This document shows, piece after piece, positions 1 to 9,593 of a DNA stretch of 64,000 nucleotides (positions within the stretch are counted from its first letter, which is position 1; each line of letters opens with the position of its first letter). The stretch is from Brevundimonas sp. Leaf363 (lineage in GTDB: Bacteria > Pseudomonadota > Alphaproteobacteria > Caulobacterales > Caulobacteraceae): positions 311,074 through 375,073 of the forward strand of contig NZ_LMPZ01000001.1 in NCBI RefSeq assembly GCF_001424025.1, in the 5' to 3' direction. A program made the translations under genes and the position numbers. The notes under the pieces are model-generated. The model ran no database searches. It was not told the DNA's origin and was given only the letters and a program-made list of their open reading frames with translations.

Positions 1-1237
1 CGATGCCGCCGAAGATCGCCGCGCCTACGGGCCTCAGCAGGTAGGACACCAGGCCGGTGAAGGCGTCGCCCAGCTCGTTGGAGGCGCCGATGAACAGCAT
101 GGACACCGACGACACCCGTCCGCGCATGTGATCGGGCGTGGCCAGCTGGATCAGGGTCTGGCGGATATTGACGCTGATCATGTCGGCCGCCCCGGCGATG
201 AACAGGGCCGCGCCCGACAGCCAGACGACGCGCGAGACGCCGAAGATCAGGGTGCAGACCCCGAAAACGGCCACCGCCCCGAACATCCACCGCCCGCCGT
301 GCTTCACGATCGGCCAGCGCGCCAGATACAGCGCCATGCTGAAGGCGCCGACGCCGAAGGAGGCGCGGAACAGTCCGAAGCCCTCCGGCCCGATGTGCAG
401 GATGTCGCGCGCGAATATGGGGATCAGCAGGGCGACGCCCGCCAGCAGCACCACGACCAGATCCAGCGAGATGGCCCCCATGACCACGCCGGTCTTCCAG
501 ATGTAGGCCAGCCCCTCCTTCACCGAGGCGATCCGTCCGGCCAGCCCCGCCGCCGTCAGCCGGTTCAGCGGCAGGCCCGAGGTCTTGATCAGCACGAAAC
601 AGCCCAGCGCCAGGGTGAACAGCACCACCGACACGCCATAGGCGAAGGCGGTCGATACGGCGATCAACAGGCCGCCGACGGCTGGGCCGGCGATGGCGCC
701 GACCTGGAAGGCCAGCGACTGGGCCACGATGGCGCGCGGCAGGGCGGCGCGGCCGACGATCATGGGCAGGAAGGCCTGGCTGGCGGGGGCCAGGAAGGCG
801 CGCGAGACGCCGAAGATGGCGGCGATGACCAGCAGCCCCCACAGCGGCGGCGCCCCGTGCAGGGCCAGGCCCAGGAAGGCGACGGCGCAGAACAGCTCGC
901 CGCCGATGGAGGCCATGACGGTCAGGCGCCGGTCGCGTCGGTCGGCCATCTCGCCCGCCGGCAGGGTCAGGATCAGCAGCGGCAGGAACTGCACCAGCCC
1001 GACGGCGCCGGTGTAAAGCGCCGCCTGCTCGATCGAGGCCCCGCGCAGCCGGGCGATATCCAGCACCTGCCACAGGACGCAGGTCGACTGGATTTGGATC
1101 GCCAGGACGGCGGCCAGCCGCCCGACCCACAGCAGGCGGAAATCGTTGATGACCCAGGGATTGGTCCCGTGCGCCGCCAGGGCCGCCTCGGACACGGCGG
1201 GGGTGATGGGTTGGGGGGCTTCAGGTCCGTCGGTCAT
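1..1237 (-). CDS. MFS transporter, partial (3' end outside window)
   Basis: Major facilitator superfamily efflux-type transporter in the inner membrane. The reading frame starts with ATG at 1237 and stays open to base 1, so about 412 N-terminal residues are present and the C-terminus is missing. Translation shows repeated hydrophobic helices and an MFS loop 2-3 signature (GEMADRRDRR) after the second helix. The start fits because it overlaps the 3' end of the upstream cupin gene by 17 bases, which suggests translational coupling. The hydrophobic pattern resembles the TetA/MdtG or enterobactin-exporter-like group. The substrate cannot be read from sequence. Confidence 0.85.
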   Translation of the reverse strand, partial: MTDGPEAPQPITPAVSEAALAAHGTNPWVINDFRLLWVGRLAAVLAIQIQSTCVLWQVLDIARLRGASIEQAALYTGAVGLVQFLPLLILTLPAGEMADRRDRRLTVMASIGGELFCAVAFLGLALHGAPPLWGLLVIAAIFGVSRAFLAPASQAFLPMIVGRAALPRAIVAQSLAFQVGAIAGPAVGGLLIAVSTAFAYGVSVVLFTLALGCFVLIKTSGLPLNRLTAAGLAGRIASVKEGLAYIWKTGVVMGAISLDLVVVLLAGVALLIPIFARDILHIGPEGFGLFRASFGVGAFSMALYLARWPIVKHGGRWMFGAVAVFGVCTLIFGVSRVVWLSGAALFIAGAADMISVNIRQTLIQLATPDHMRGRVSSVSMLFIGASNELGDAFTGLVSYLLRPVGAAIFGGI

Positions 1238-1697
1238 GTTTCGGGTAGGGGCTTCCGTCGCGGTGGAAATAGCGGTCGGCCCCGGCGGGGAAGACCATGT
1301 CGATATCGGGATAGTCCGCTGAATCCTGACCCGGTCGGCGCGAGCCGACCTCCAGCAACAGCGCGTCTCGCCCGGAGCGGTTCTCGATCTTGTGGCCGTC
1401 GGCGACGCCGGCCTTGAAGCCGGCGCAGTCGCCGGCTCTCAGCACCGTTTCCCCGCCATCCTCGACCAGCACGACCTCACCCTCGACGATCCAGACGAAC
1501 TCGTCCTCGCCCGAGTGCCAGTGGCGCTGCGACGACCAGGCCCCCGCCGGCAGGCGCAGCAAATTGACGCCGAACTGGTCCAGCCCGGCCGCGTCGCCCA
1601 GCCGGGCGCGGCGACGTGGCTTGCACGGCGCGGCGTATTCCTCCGGATAAGCGGTCCCGGCGCTTTGCGGCGCGGATGCAATGTCGATCTTGGGCAT
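1221..1697 (-). CDS. Cupin-domain protein
   Basis: Small soluble protein of 158 residues with a single cupin barrel. The typical first cupin motif is visible (HWHSGEDEFVWIVEGE), followed by a glycine-rich turn (LRAGDCAGFKAG) and a second histidine strand (GHKIEN), so metal binding is likely. Family members range from sugar isomerases to dioxygenases and small-molecule sensors; the activity is not predictable. An upstream ATG at 1742 is possible, but the ATG at 1697 has a good AGGAGG ribosome-binding site and is preferred. It is followed by the MFS transporter with a 17-base overlap, so the two are probably one operon. It is divergent from dapE, with only 29 bases between the start codons. Confidence 0.8.
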   Translation of the reverse strand: MPKIDIASAPQSAGTAYPEEYAAPCKPRRRARLGDAAGLDQFGVNLLRLPAGAWSSQRHWHSGEDEFVWIVEGEVVLVEDGGETVLRAGDCAGFKAGVADGHKIENRSGRDALLLEVGSRRPGQDSADYPDIDMVFPAGADRYFHRDGSPYPKHDRRT

Positions 1698-1726
1698 TAT
1701 GGCGAAGCCTCCTAAAGCATAGGCGC

Positions 1727-2899
1727 ATGTCCCGCGCATCACTTCCTATGATCGATCCCGTCGAACTGACCCGCGACCTGATCCGGCGTCCATCCGTCAC
1801 GCCGTTGGACGAAGGCGCGATGGACGTGTTGCAGGCGCGGCTGGAGGCGATGGGCTTCGCGTGTCGCCGGATGGCGTTCGAGGGGATCGAGAACCTCTAC
1901 GCCCGGCGTGGGACGGCCCGCCCCAACCTCTGCTTCGCCGGCCATACCGACGTGGTGCCCGTGGGCGCCGAGGCCGACTGGAGCGCCGGGCCGTTCGAGG
2001 CCGAAGTGCGCGACGGCGTCCTCTACGGCCGGGGCGCGGCCGACATGAAGGGCGGTATCGCCGCCTGGACCGCCGCCGTCTCGCGCGTGCTGGCCGCCAC
2101 CGAACCGGCCGGCTCCCTGTCCTTTCTCATCACCGGCGACGAAGAAGGACCGGCCCTGCACGGCACCAAGCGGGTGGTCGAGCAGCTGGCCGCCGAGGGC
2201 GAGATCATCGACGCCTGCGTGGTCGGCGAGCCGTCGTCCCAGCGGGTGCTCGGCGACATGATCAAGATCGGCCGGCGCGGGTCGCTGAACACCTGGATCA
2301 CGGTCAAGGGCCGCCAGGGCCACGTCGCCTATCCTGACCGGGCGGCCAACCCCGTGCCGGTGCTGGCGCGGCTGATGTCAAAGCTGGACGCCCATGTGCT
2401 CGATACGGGTTTCACCGCATTCCAGCCGTCGAACCTGGAGATCACCACGCTCGACGTCGGCAATCCGGCGACGAACGTCATTCCGGCGGAGGCGCGCGGG
2501 CGGTTGAACATCCGCTTCAATCCGAACCACACCGGCGACGGCCTGATCGCCTGGATCGACGCCGAGGCCGCCGCCGAAGCGCTGGCATCCGGCGTCGAGA
2601 TCGTGCTGGACCACCAGTGCTCGGGCGAGGCCTTCTTGACCGAGGCGGGCAGTTTCGTCGCCGCCGTGCAGGACGCCTGCGAGGCCGTGCTGGGCGTGCG
2701 CCCCGAAGCCAGCACCACCGGCGGCACCTCGGACGCCCGTTTCATCCGCGCGCTCTGCCCCGTGCTGGAACTGGGCCTCGTCGGCCAGACCATGCACCAG
2801 GTCGACGAGCGCGTGCCCGTGGCCGAGATCGAGGCCCTGACGGAGGTCTATCAGCGCGTCATCGAGACGGTGATGGGCAGGCTGAAGCCCGATGAATGA
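1727..2899 (+). CDS. dapE: Succinyl-diaminopimelate desuccinylase
   Basis: Hydrolyses N-succinyl-L,L-diaminopimelate to succinate and L,L-diaminopimelate in the lysine and peptidoglycan precursor pathway. It is a cytosolic M20 di-zinc enzyme. Visible motifs are FAGHTDVVPVG with the first metal histidine, GRGAADMKGG with the bridging aspartate, and TGDEEGPA with the catalytic and metal glutamates. The C-terminal TGGTSDARF segment is typical of DapE. The product is 390 residues from ATG 1727, or 383 from ATG 1748; both fit the family. I chose 1727 because it has a weak AGG upstream while 1748 has none. The last codons overlap the following DUF1801 gene by 8 bases. Confidence 0.92.
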   Translation: MSRASLPMIDPVELTRDLIRRPSVTPLDEGAMDVLQARLEAMGFACRRMAFEGIENLYARRGTARPNLCFAGHTDVVPVGAEADWSAGPFEAEVRDGVLYGRGAADMKGGIAAWTAAVSRVLAATEPAGSLSFLITGDEEGPALHGTKRVVEQLAAEGEIIDACVVGEPSSQRVLGDMIKIGRRGSLNTWITVKGRQGHVAYPDRAANPVPVLARLMSKLDAHVLDTGFTAFQPSNLEITTLDVGNPATNVIPAEARGRLNIRFNPNHTGDGLIAWIDAEAAAEALASGVEIVLDHQCSGEAFLTEAGSFVAAVQDACEAVLGVRPEASTTGGTSDARFIRALCPVLELGLVGQTMHQVDERVPVAEIEALTEVYQRVIETVMGRLKPDE

Positions 2900-3302
2900 T
2901 GCTCCGAAACGGCTCTCCGGCGGCAACCCGCAGATCCCCAAGGGGGACGGCGATGCGCCGGTTCAGGCGTGGATCGCCGCCTGTCCGGGGTGGAAGCGCG
3001 CGGCGGCCGCGCAACTGGACGCCGTGGTCACCGCCGCCGTTCCGGGCGTGCGCAAGGCGGTGAAGTGGAACAGCCCGCTCTACGGCGCCCCGGATCAGGC
3101 GGGCTGGTTTCTCGGGCTCCACGTTTTCGAGCGCTACATCAAGGTCAGCTTCTTCAACGGGGCGGAACTGGATTCGCCGCCGCCGGTGGGGTCCAAGGTT
3201 GCGCGCGTCGCCTACTGGCATCTGGATGAGTCCAACTGGGACGAGGTCCAATTGCGGGACTGGCTGAAGCAGGCCGCCGCCCTGCCCGGAGAAAAGATGT
3301 GA
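2892..3302 (+). CDS. DUF1801 domain protein (first of a tandem pair)
   Basis: A 136-residue soluble protein of the DUF1801 (YdhG-like) family. Family features seen are the early alpha-helical part (VQAWIAACPGWKRAAAAQLDAVV), the conserved VKWNSPLYG segment and a beta strand carrying ERYIKVSFFNGAELDSPPPVG. No biochemical role is firmly established for the family. The start overlaps the end of dapE by 8 bases and its stop overlaps the next gene by 4 bases (ATGTGA), so dapE and both DUF1801 genes look like one transcript. It differs from its neighbour in sequence, so the pair is an old duplication rather than a recent one. Confidence 0.8.
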   Translation: MNDAPKRLSGGNPQIPKGDGDAPVQAWIAACPGWKRAAAAQLDAVVTAAVPGVRKAVKWNSPLYGAPDQAGWFLGLHVFERYIKVSFFNGAELDSPPPVGSKVARVAYWHLDESNWDEVQLRDWLKQAAALPGEKM

Positions 3303-3709
3303 GCGAGCCGACCGCGTCCGAGAAGATCGACGCCATCATCGCCCGCCTGGGCGACTGGCGCGGCCAGACCCTGTCCGGCCTTCGCGCCCTGATCCTGGAA
3401 GCCGATCCGGCCATCGAGGAGACCTGCAAGTGGGCCAAGGCGTCCAACGACATGATGGGCACGCCGGTCTGGGAGCGGGCCGGGATCATCACCACGGGCG
3501 AGACCTACAAGACCTATGTGAAGCTGACGTTCGCCCACGGCGCGGCCCTGCCGGACCCCAGCGGGCTCTTCAACGCCAGCCTCGGCGGCGGCATGCGGCG
3601 GGCCATCGACGTGCGGGAGGGCGAGGCTGTGGATCCGGACGCGTTCAAGGCGCTGATCCGCGCGGCGGTCGCCCGCAACCTGGAGGCCAGGGCCGCCAAG
3701 GCGCGGTGA
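3299..3709 (+). CDS. DUF1801 domain protein (second of a tandem pair)
   Basis: A second 136-residue DUF1801 family protein, starting with GTG inside the ATGTGA overlap with the previous gene. The family pattern is visible as LRALILEADPAIEETCKWA, then the strand KTYVKLTFAHGAALPDPSG, then GGGMRRAIDVREGEAVD near the C-terminus. Function is unknown. Its translational coupling to the first copy suggests the two products act together or form a heterodimer, but this is inference. It is followed after 64 bases by cckA. Confidence 0.8.
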   Translation: MSEPTASEKIDAIIARLGDWRGQTLSGLRALILEADPAIEETCKWAKASNDMMGTPVWERAGIITTGETYKTYVKLTFAHGAALPDPSGLFNASLGGGMRRAIDVREGEAVDPDAFKALIRAAVARNLEARAAKAR

Positions 3710-3773
3710 AGCGGGCCTTTTGGGCCGCGCGCCCGGCGCGGCTATGCTCTCGCCACTGATTCGCGAGCTTGGC

Positions 3774-5807
3774 ATGGCCGAACCCCGCCGCTTTGGAAGC
3801 CTGTCGACCGTCCTGATGGCGGCGGGCCTCGTCGTGACCGTCGCGGCCCTAGCCTATCCGGCCTTTCGCGCCAATCCGATCACGACGCCCGGCCTGATGC
3901 TGATCCTGACGGTGGGCGTGGTGGCGCTGGTCGGCCTGTTCGGGTTTGGCCGGGCCGAGCGGCCGCGGTCGGGATCCGATGCGGCCGTCGACTTGCTGGA
4001 CGCCATGGCCGAGCCGGCCGCCATCGTCTGGGCCTCCGGTCAGATCCTGGCCTTCAACGCCGCTTGGTCGACCGCCAACGGCGCGGCCCAGGCCCTGCCG
4101 AAGGCCAAGGCGGGCGCGGCCCTCTACGCCGCCTTCACCGACGCCCGCCAGGGACGACAGGGCTCGGCCATCGTCCACATCGGCGCGCGTGACGTCGAGG
4201 TCACGATCGGCCAGATCGGCGAGGGCCGCTTCCTGGTGCGCCAGGCGCCCGACGCCGCCCTGCCGATCGCCCAGGCGGCGCCCAGCGCGCCTGCCCGCAG
4301 TCACGGCGACGCGCGCGCCATGGCGGCCGGCGCGCCCTTCGGCTCGGCTCTGATCGCGGCGGACGACCTGTTCACGGGGAAGGCGAGCGAGCCCAACGCC
4401 GCGCTGGAGGTGCTGACCGGCCCCAACGCCGCGCGCGACGCCGCCTTCGGCCATCTGTTCGAGCCGACGGGTGTGTCGGAGGCGCGGGCCAAGCTGGCGG
4501 CGGGCTCGCAAGGGCCGATCGAGCTGGTGGCGCGGGCCCATCCGGACCGGATGCTGCACCTCTATGTCGCACCCGAAGGCGAGGCGCGGCGCATCTGGCT
4601 GTTCGACGTCTCGGCCCAGAAGTCGATGGAGCTGCAGCTGTCGCAGGCCCAGAAGATGCAGGCCGTGGGCCAGCTGGCCGGGGGCGTGGCCCACGACTTC
4701 AACAACCTGCTGACCGCCATCCAGCTGCAGCTGTCGGGCCTGCTGGAACAGCACCCGGTGGGCGACCCGTCCTACGAGGGGCTGAACGAGATTCGCCAGA
4801 CGGCCATCCGGGCCGCCGATCTGGTGCGCAAGCTGCTGGCCTTCTCGCGCAAGTCGACGGTGCGGCGCGAGCGGCTGGATCTGGGCGAGCTGGTCGGCGA
4901 GTTCGCGGTGCTGCTGCGCCGCCTGCTGCGCGAGGACGTGCGGCTGGAGACCGACCATGGGCGCGACCTGCCCATCGTCCTGGCCGACAAGTCGCAGCTT
5001 GAAACCGCCGTCATGAACCTGGCCGTCAATGCGCGCGACGCCATGCGCGGCGTGGTGGAGCCCGGCGCCGGTGTGGTCTCGATCCGCACCCGCCGCCTGA
5101 CCCTGGAACAGGCGCAGGCGCTCGGCTGGGCCGAACCGACGGGCGAGGCCGTGGCCCTGATCGAGGTGGCCGACAGCGGCCCGGGCGTGCCGCCCGAACT
5201 GCTGGACAAGATCTTCGAGCCCTTCTTCACCACCAAGGCGGTAAACGAGGGCACCGGCATGGGGCTGGCCACCGTCTACGGCATCGTCCAGCAGGCCGGC
5301 GGGCACATCGCCGTGTCCAACGCCGAGGCGGGCGGCGCCGTCTTCCGCATCTTCCTGCCCGCCGCCGCCGAGGCCGAACTGGTCGAGTTCGCGCCCCCCG
5401 AGCCCAAGGTCGTCAAGGCGCCGCGCGACCTGTCGGGCGCCGGCCGCATCCTGTTCGTCGAGGACGAGGCCGCCGTGCGCGGCATCGCCGCCCGCCTGCT
5501 GCGCCAGCGCGGATATGAGGTGATCGAGGCGGCGGACGGCGAGGAGGCTCTGATCCTCGCCGAGGAATGGGCGGGCCAGATCGACATGCTGATCAGTGAC
5601 GTCATCATGCCGGGTCTGGACGGCCCGTCCTTGCTGAAGAAGGCGCGGCAATACCTGGGCGATGCGCCGGTCATGTTCATCTCCGGCTATGCCGAGAGCG
5701 ACTTCTCGGACCTGCTGCAGGACGAAGTCGGCGTGTCCTTCCTGCCCAAGCCGCTGGACATCAAGACGCTGGCGGAACGGGTGAAGCAGGAGCTGCACGC
5801 GGCCTGA
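3774..5807 (+). CDS. cckA: Hybrid sensor histidine kinase CckA
   Basis: Bifunctional kinase/phosphatase at the top of the CckA-ChpT-CtrA cell-cycle phosphorelay of Caulobacterales. The 677-residue product has two N-terminal membrane helices (about residues 12-30 and 38-56), PAS-like regions, a HisKA domain with [12 protein letters not shown] (phospho-accepting H307), an HATPase domain with N, G1 (DSGPGVP) and G2 ([11 protein letters not shown]) boxes, and a C-terminal receiver with phospho-accepting D609 in LISDVIMPG and the KP lysine in FLPKPL. Order and length match the Caulobacter protein closely. Upstream in-frame starts exist at 3720 and 3744, but the MAEPRR start gives the usual N-terminus. 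In Caulobacter this gene is essential. Confidence 0.93.
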   Translation: MAEPRRFGSLSTVLMAAGLVVTVAALAYPAFRANPITTPGLMLILTVGVVALVGLFGFGRAERPRSGSDAAVDLLDAMAEPAAIVWASGQILAFNAAWSTANGAAQALPKAKAGAALYAAFTDARQGRQGSAIVHIGARDVEVTIGQIGEGRFLVRQAPDAALPIAQAAPSAPARSHGDARAMAAGAPFGSALIAADDLFTGKASEPNAALEVLTGPNAARDAAFGHLFEPTGVSEARAKLAAGSQGPIELVARAHPDRMLHLYVAPEGEARRIWLFDVSAQKSMELQLSQAQKMQAVGQLAGGVAHDFNNLLTAIQLQLSGLLEQHPVGDPSYEGLNEIRQTAIRAADLVRKLLAFSRKSTVRRERLDLGELVGEFAVLLRRLLREDVRLETDHGRDLPIVLADKSQLETAVMNLAVNARDAMRGVVEPGAGVVSIRTRRLTLEQAQALGWAEPTGEAVALIEVADSGPGVPPELLDKIFEPFFTTKAVNEGTGMGLATVYGIVQQAGGHIAVSNAEAGGAVFRIFLPAAAEAELVEFAPPEPKVVKAPRDLSGAGRILFVEDEAAVRGIAARLLRQRGYEVIEAADGEEALILAEEWAGQIDMLISDVIMPGLDGPSLLKKARQYLGDAPVMFISGYAESDFSDLLQDEVGVSFLPKPLDIKTLAERVKQELHAA

Positions 5808-5910
5808 CGGGCGACCTGAATGGCGGCCTGAACGGCGGCCTGTCGCGTCGGTTACTTGCGGTCGGGCTGTGAGCGGGCCTAGCTTCGCCCGCAAATCGCC
5901 GGAGCCCGCC

Positions 5911-7743
5911 ATGATCGACCGCCGCCGCCTGCTCGTCACCGCCGCCGCTGGAGCGGGCCTCGCCGCTGCGGGCTGCGCCACCACCGCCCCCGCCGGCCCG
6001 GGCGCCGCCTCGGCCAAGGCCGCGTTGCAGGCCTATATGGACAAGGCGTTCGAGGAGACGCTGGACCGGTCGCCCGAGACGGTCACCAGCCTGGGCCTCG
6101 ACAAGGGCGCCCGCGCCGCCGCCAAATCGCAGCTCAGCATCCCCACCCTGTCCGAGGAGGTCGAGTTCCGCGCCTTCACCCGTCGCCAGCGCAGCGAGCT
6201 GGGCGCGCTGGACCGCGCCGCGATGGATGCTCAGGACGGCATCTATTACGACACCATCGCCGCCAATCTGGACGCGGTGATCGCCACCTTCGACATTCCC
6301 TACGGCCAGGGCGGGTGGCCTCAGGTCTATCGCGTCAGCCAGGGCGGCGGCGCCTATCACGGGACGGCGGATTTCCTCGACAACCAGCACACGGTCGAGA
6401 CCGCCGCCGACGCGGACGCCTATGTCGCGCGGGTCGAGGCCTATGCCGAGGTTCTGAACGCCGAAACCAGCCGGATGCTGGACGATTTCGCCATCGGCGT
6501 CGTGCCGCCCGACTTCATCCTGAAGACGACCATCGCCCAGCAGGACGCCATGCTGGCGACCCCGGCGATGGACCAGACCCTGGTCCGGTCGATCATCCGC
6601 CGCACCGAGGACTTCGAGGTCGGCGGAGACTGGGGCGCCCAGGTCGCGCAACTGGTCGAGACCAAGGTGAACCCGGCGCTCGCCCGCCAGAACGCAGCGC
6701 TGAAGCAGGCCCTGCGCACCGCCGGCCACAACCCCTCGGTCGCCCGCCTTCCGCAGGGCGAGCAATATTACGCCAACGCCCTGCACTACATCACCACGAC
6801 CCGGCTGACGGCGGACGAGATCCACCGGATCGGCCTGGAGCAGGTCGCCGACCTGACCAGCCGGACGGACGCGCTGCTGCGCGCGCAGGGCATGACCCAA
6901 GGCTCGGTCGCGGAGCGGGTCAAGGCTCTCAGCGCCATTCCCGGCCAGGTCTATCCGAACACCGACGCAGCCAAGGTCGAGCTGATCGCCCATCTGAACG
7001 AACAGATGCTCGACATGCAGGGCCGCCTGCCGCGCGCATTCGGCCGCCTGCCCAAGGCCACGGTCGAGATCAAGCGCGTGCCGCCCGAGGTGCAGGAGGG
7101 CGCGCCCCAAGGCTATTACAGCTCGCCCAGCCTGGATGGCTCGCGCCCCGGCATCTACTGGATCAACCTGACGGATACGGCCAACTGGCCCGTCTACGGC
7201 CTGCCGACCCTGACCTATCATGAGGCCACGCCGGGCCATCACCTGCAGATCAGCCTGCAGCAGGAAAGCGGCGACGCGCCCAAGCTGATGAACCTGCTGT
7301 TCTTCTCCAGCTACGCCGAGGGCTGGGGTCTGTACGCCGAACAGCTGGCGGACGAGCTGGGCGCCTATGACCAGAACCCGCTGGGCCGGGTCGGCTTCCT
7401 GCAGTCCATGCTGTTCCGGGCCGTGCGGCTGGTGGTCGACACCGGCATCCACTCCAAGGGCTGGAGCCGCGAGCAGGCAATCGCCTACATGATCGAACAG
7501 ACGGGCCGGGCCGAGGGCGCGGCCACCAGCGAGATCGACCGCTACTGTAGCTGGCCGGGCCAGGCCTGCGCCTACAAGGTGGGTCACAACGAATGGGTCC
7601 GCCTGCGCGAAAAGGCCAAGGCGACGCTGGGCGCCCGGTTCGATATCAAGGGCTTCCACGACACGGCCCTGGCCGGCGGCGGCATGCCGCTGACCGTGCT
7701 GGAACGGGTCGTGGACAACTGGATCGCGACCCGCCGCGCCTGA
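5911..7743 (+). CDS. DUF885 family metallopeptidase-like lipoprotein (paralog 1)
   Basis: A 610-residue secreted protein of the DUF885 family, a group of predicted metallopeptidases carrying an HExxxGHH-type motif, here TYHEATPGHHLQ with the first histidine near residue 437. The N-terminus has three consecutive arginines and a hydrophobic stretch ending in a lipobox (LAAAGC, Cys22), so it may use Tat or Sec and be lipidated, unlike its two neighbours. The start MIDRRR is shared by all three paralogs, which fixes the start codon against the longer frame from 5869. It is the first of three head-to-tail copies with gaps of 29 and 33 bases, so they are probably co-transcribed. The substrate is unknown. 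Confidence 0.85.
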   Translation: MIDRRRLLVTAAAGAGLAAAGCATTAPAGPGAASAKAALQAYMDKAFEETLDRSPETVTSLGLDKGARAAAKSQLSIPTLSEEVEFRAFTRRQRSELGALDRAAMDAQDGIYYDTIAANLDAVIATFDIPYGQGGWPQVYRVSQGGGAYHGTADFLDNQHTVETAADADAYVARVEAYAEVLNAETSRMLDDFAIGVVPPDFILKTTIAQQDAMLATPAMDQTLVRSIIRRTEDFEVGGDWGAQVAQLVETKVNPALARQNAALKQALRTAGHNPSVARLPQGEQYYANALHYITTTRLTADEIHRIGLEQVADLTSRTDALLRAQGMTQGSVAERVKALSAIPGQVYPNTDAAKVELIAHLNEQMLDMQGRLPRAFGRLPKATVEIKRVPPEVQEGAPQGYYSSPSLDGSRPGIYWINLTDTANWPVYGLPTLTYHEATPGHHLQISLQQESGDAPKLMNLLFFSSYAEGWGLYAEQLADELGAYDQNPLGRVGFLQSMLFRAVRLVVDTGIHSKGWSREQAIAYMIEQTGRAEGAATSEIDRYCSWPGQACAYKVGHNEWVRLREKAKATLGARFDIKGFHDTALAGGGMPLTVLERVVDNWIATRRA

Positions 7744-7772
7744 AGGTCGGGCGCCGTAGCCTGGAGTAGCTC

Positions 7773-9560
7773 ATGATCGACCGCCGCCGCCTGATGCTGT
7801 CCGTCGCGGGTGCGGGCGTCGTCGCCGCCCTGCCTGCTCATGCCCAGAGCAACGCAACGGACGCGCGGCTGGACGCCCTGCTGGACCGCTGGTTCGACGA
7901 GGATATCGAGCGGTCGCCGACGCGGGCGACCAATCTGGGGCTGGACCGGGGCGACAAGGCCTATCTGTCGTCGCGCCTGGACGACTACAGCCTGGAAGGC
8001 GAGATGGCGGACCGCGCCCGCGCCCTGACGCGCGCCGCGACGATGCGGGACATCTCGGCCGAGGGACTGAGCGAGGCGGGCCGGCTGAGCCGCGATATCG
8101 CCGCCTTCCGCGCCGAGACTGACGAAATGGGCGCCGGCCTGCCCCAGGGCGGCGGCCGCAGTCCTTACGTCGTGACCCAGCTGTCGGGCGCCTATTTCAG
8201 CGTGCCGGATTTCATGGACAACCAGCACCGGGTCGAGGATGCCGCCGGCGCCGACGCCTTCCTGGCCCGCCTGTCGCAGTTCGGCCCCGCTCTGGACGAC
8301 GAGACCGAGCGGGTGAAGGTCTCGGCCGCTCGCGGGATCGTTCCGCCCGACTTCATTCTGGACCTGACCATCGGCCAGCTGGAGACGCTGGCGGCCACGC
8401 CGTCGGGCGACATGGCGATGATCGGCTCGCTGGAGCGCAAGTCCGCGGCCGCGGGGCTGTCGGGATATGGCGCGCGCGGGGCCGTGCTGGTTGACGCCGA
8501 GGTCAAGCCGGCTCTGGGTCGCCAGATCGAGGCGCTGAAGGCGTTGCGGGGCGGGGCGGTTCACGACGCCGGCGTCTGGCGTCTGCCGCAGGGCGAGGCG
8601 ATCTACGCCCTGGGCCTGCGCGCCAACACCACCACCACCCTGTCGGCCGACGAAATCCATCGGCTGGGGCTGGAGCAGGTAGCCCAGATCACCGCCGAGA
8701 TCGACGCCATCCTGAAGGCCCAAGGCATGACCCAGGGCACGGTCGGCCAGCGGGTTCAGGCGCTGAACGACGACCCGGCCCAGCTGTGGCCTGACGACGA
8801 CGCGGGCAAGGCGGCGCTGATCGAATCGCTGAACCGTCAGGTGGCGGCGCTCGATCCGCTGCTGCCGCGCTTGTTCGGCCGCCTACCGCGGTCGCGCGTC
8901 GAGGTGCGCCGCGTGCCGCCGTCGATCCAGGACGGGGCGCCGGGCGGCTATTACCAGGGGCCGCCGCTGGATGGCTCGCGGCCGGGCGCCTACTACATCA
9001 ACCTGCGCTCGACGCGGAACTGGCCCAAGTTCGCCCTGCCGACCCTGACCTATCACGAGGCCTCGCCGGGGCATCACCTGCAGGTGGCCCTGCAGCGCGA
9101 GTCCGGCGGCCTGCCCGCCTGGCGCCGCGCGACCGGCTTCTCGGCCTTCAACGAGGGGTGGGCGCTCTATGCCGAGAGCGTCGCGGCCGACGACCTGGAC
9201 GTCTATGCGGGCGACCCGCTGGGCCGGGTCGGCTTCCTGATGTCCTATCTGTTCCGGGCGGTGCGCCTGGTCGTGGATACCGGCCTGCATCACCATCGCT
9301 GGAGCCGCGAACAGGCCGTCGACTACATGGCCTCGTCCGGCGCCAAGCCCGGCGACGCGGCTGGCAGCGAGATCAACCGCTACTGCGTCTGGCCCGGCCA
9401 GGCCTGCGCCTACAAGGTCGGCCACACGGTCATCGCCCGGCTGCGGCAGGAGGCCGAGAGCCAGCCCGGCTTCGACCTGCGCGCCTTCCACGACCGCGTG
9501 CTGGAAGGCGGCTCGACGCCCCTGGCCGTGCTGGAGGCGCGGATGCGCCGGCCGGCGTGA
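7773..9560 (+). CDS. DUF885 family metallopeptidase-like protein (paralog 2)
   Basis: Second DUF885 paralog, 595 residues. The signal peptide begins MIDRRRLML and ends in an AHA-type cleavage site (ALPAHAQS), so the protein is predicted to be soluble in the periplasm. The metal-binding segment TYHEASPGHHLQ is intact (first histidine near residue 428), as are the downstream FNEGWALYAE and the C-terminal CVWPGQACAYKVGH blocks shared with the other copies. The middle regions have drifted considerably, suggesting a changed substrate range rather than a fresh duplication. The same short spacing on both sides supports an operon. Confidence 0.85.
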   Translation: MIDRRRLMLSVAGAGVVAALPAHAQSNATDARLDALLDRWFDEDIERSPTRATNLGLDRGDKAYLSSRLDDYSLEGEMADRARALTRAATMRDISAEGLSEAGRLSRDIAAFRAETDEMGAGLPQGGGRSPYVVTQLSGAYFSVPDFMDNQHRVEDAAGADAFLARLSQFGPALDDETERVKVSAARGIVPPDFILDLTIGQLETLAATPSGDMAMIGSLERKSAAAGLSGYGARGAVLVDAEVKPALGRQIEALKALRGGAVHDAGVWRLPQGEAIYALGLRANTTTTLSADEIHRLGLEQVAQITAEIDAILKAQGMTQGTVGQRVQALNDDPAQLWPDDDAGKAALIESLNRQVAALDPLLPRLFGRLPRSRVEVRRVPPSIQDGAPGGYYQGPPLDGSRPGAYYINLRSTRNWPKFALPTLTYHEASPGHHLQVALQRESGGLPAWRRATGFSAFNEGWALYAESVAADDLDVYAGDPLGRVGFLMSYLFRAVRLVVDTGLHHHRWSREQAVDYMASSGAKPGDAAGSEINRYCVWPGQACAYKVGHTVIARLRQEAESQPGFDLRAFHDRVLEGGSTPLAVLEARMRRPA

Positions 9561-9593
9561 CCCCCCTTTCCTTTCGCCTGACGGAGCCCTCCG

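Noticed and set aside
128..1417. Plus-strand frame of 429 codons at the left edge
   Set aside because: Antisense to the MFS transporter and the cupin gene; the translated product is low complexity.
3720..3773. Upstream starts for cckA at 3720 and 3744
   Set aside because: They add residues with no counterpart in known CckA; MAEPRR at 3774 gives the expected N-terminus just before the first membrane helix.
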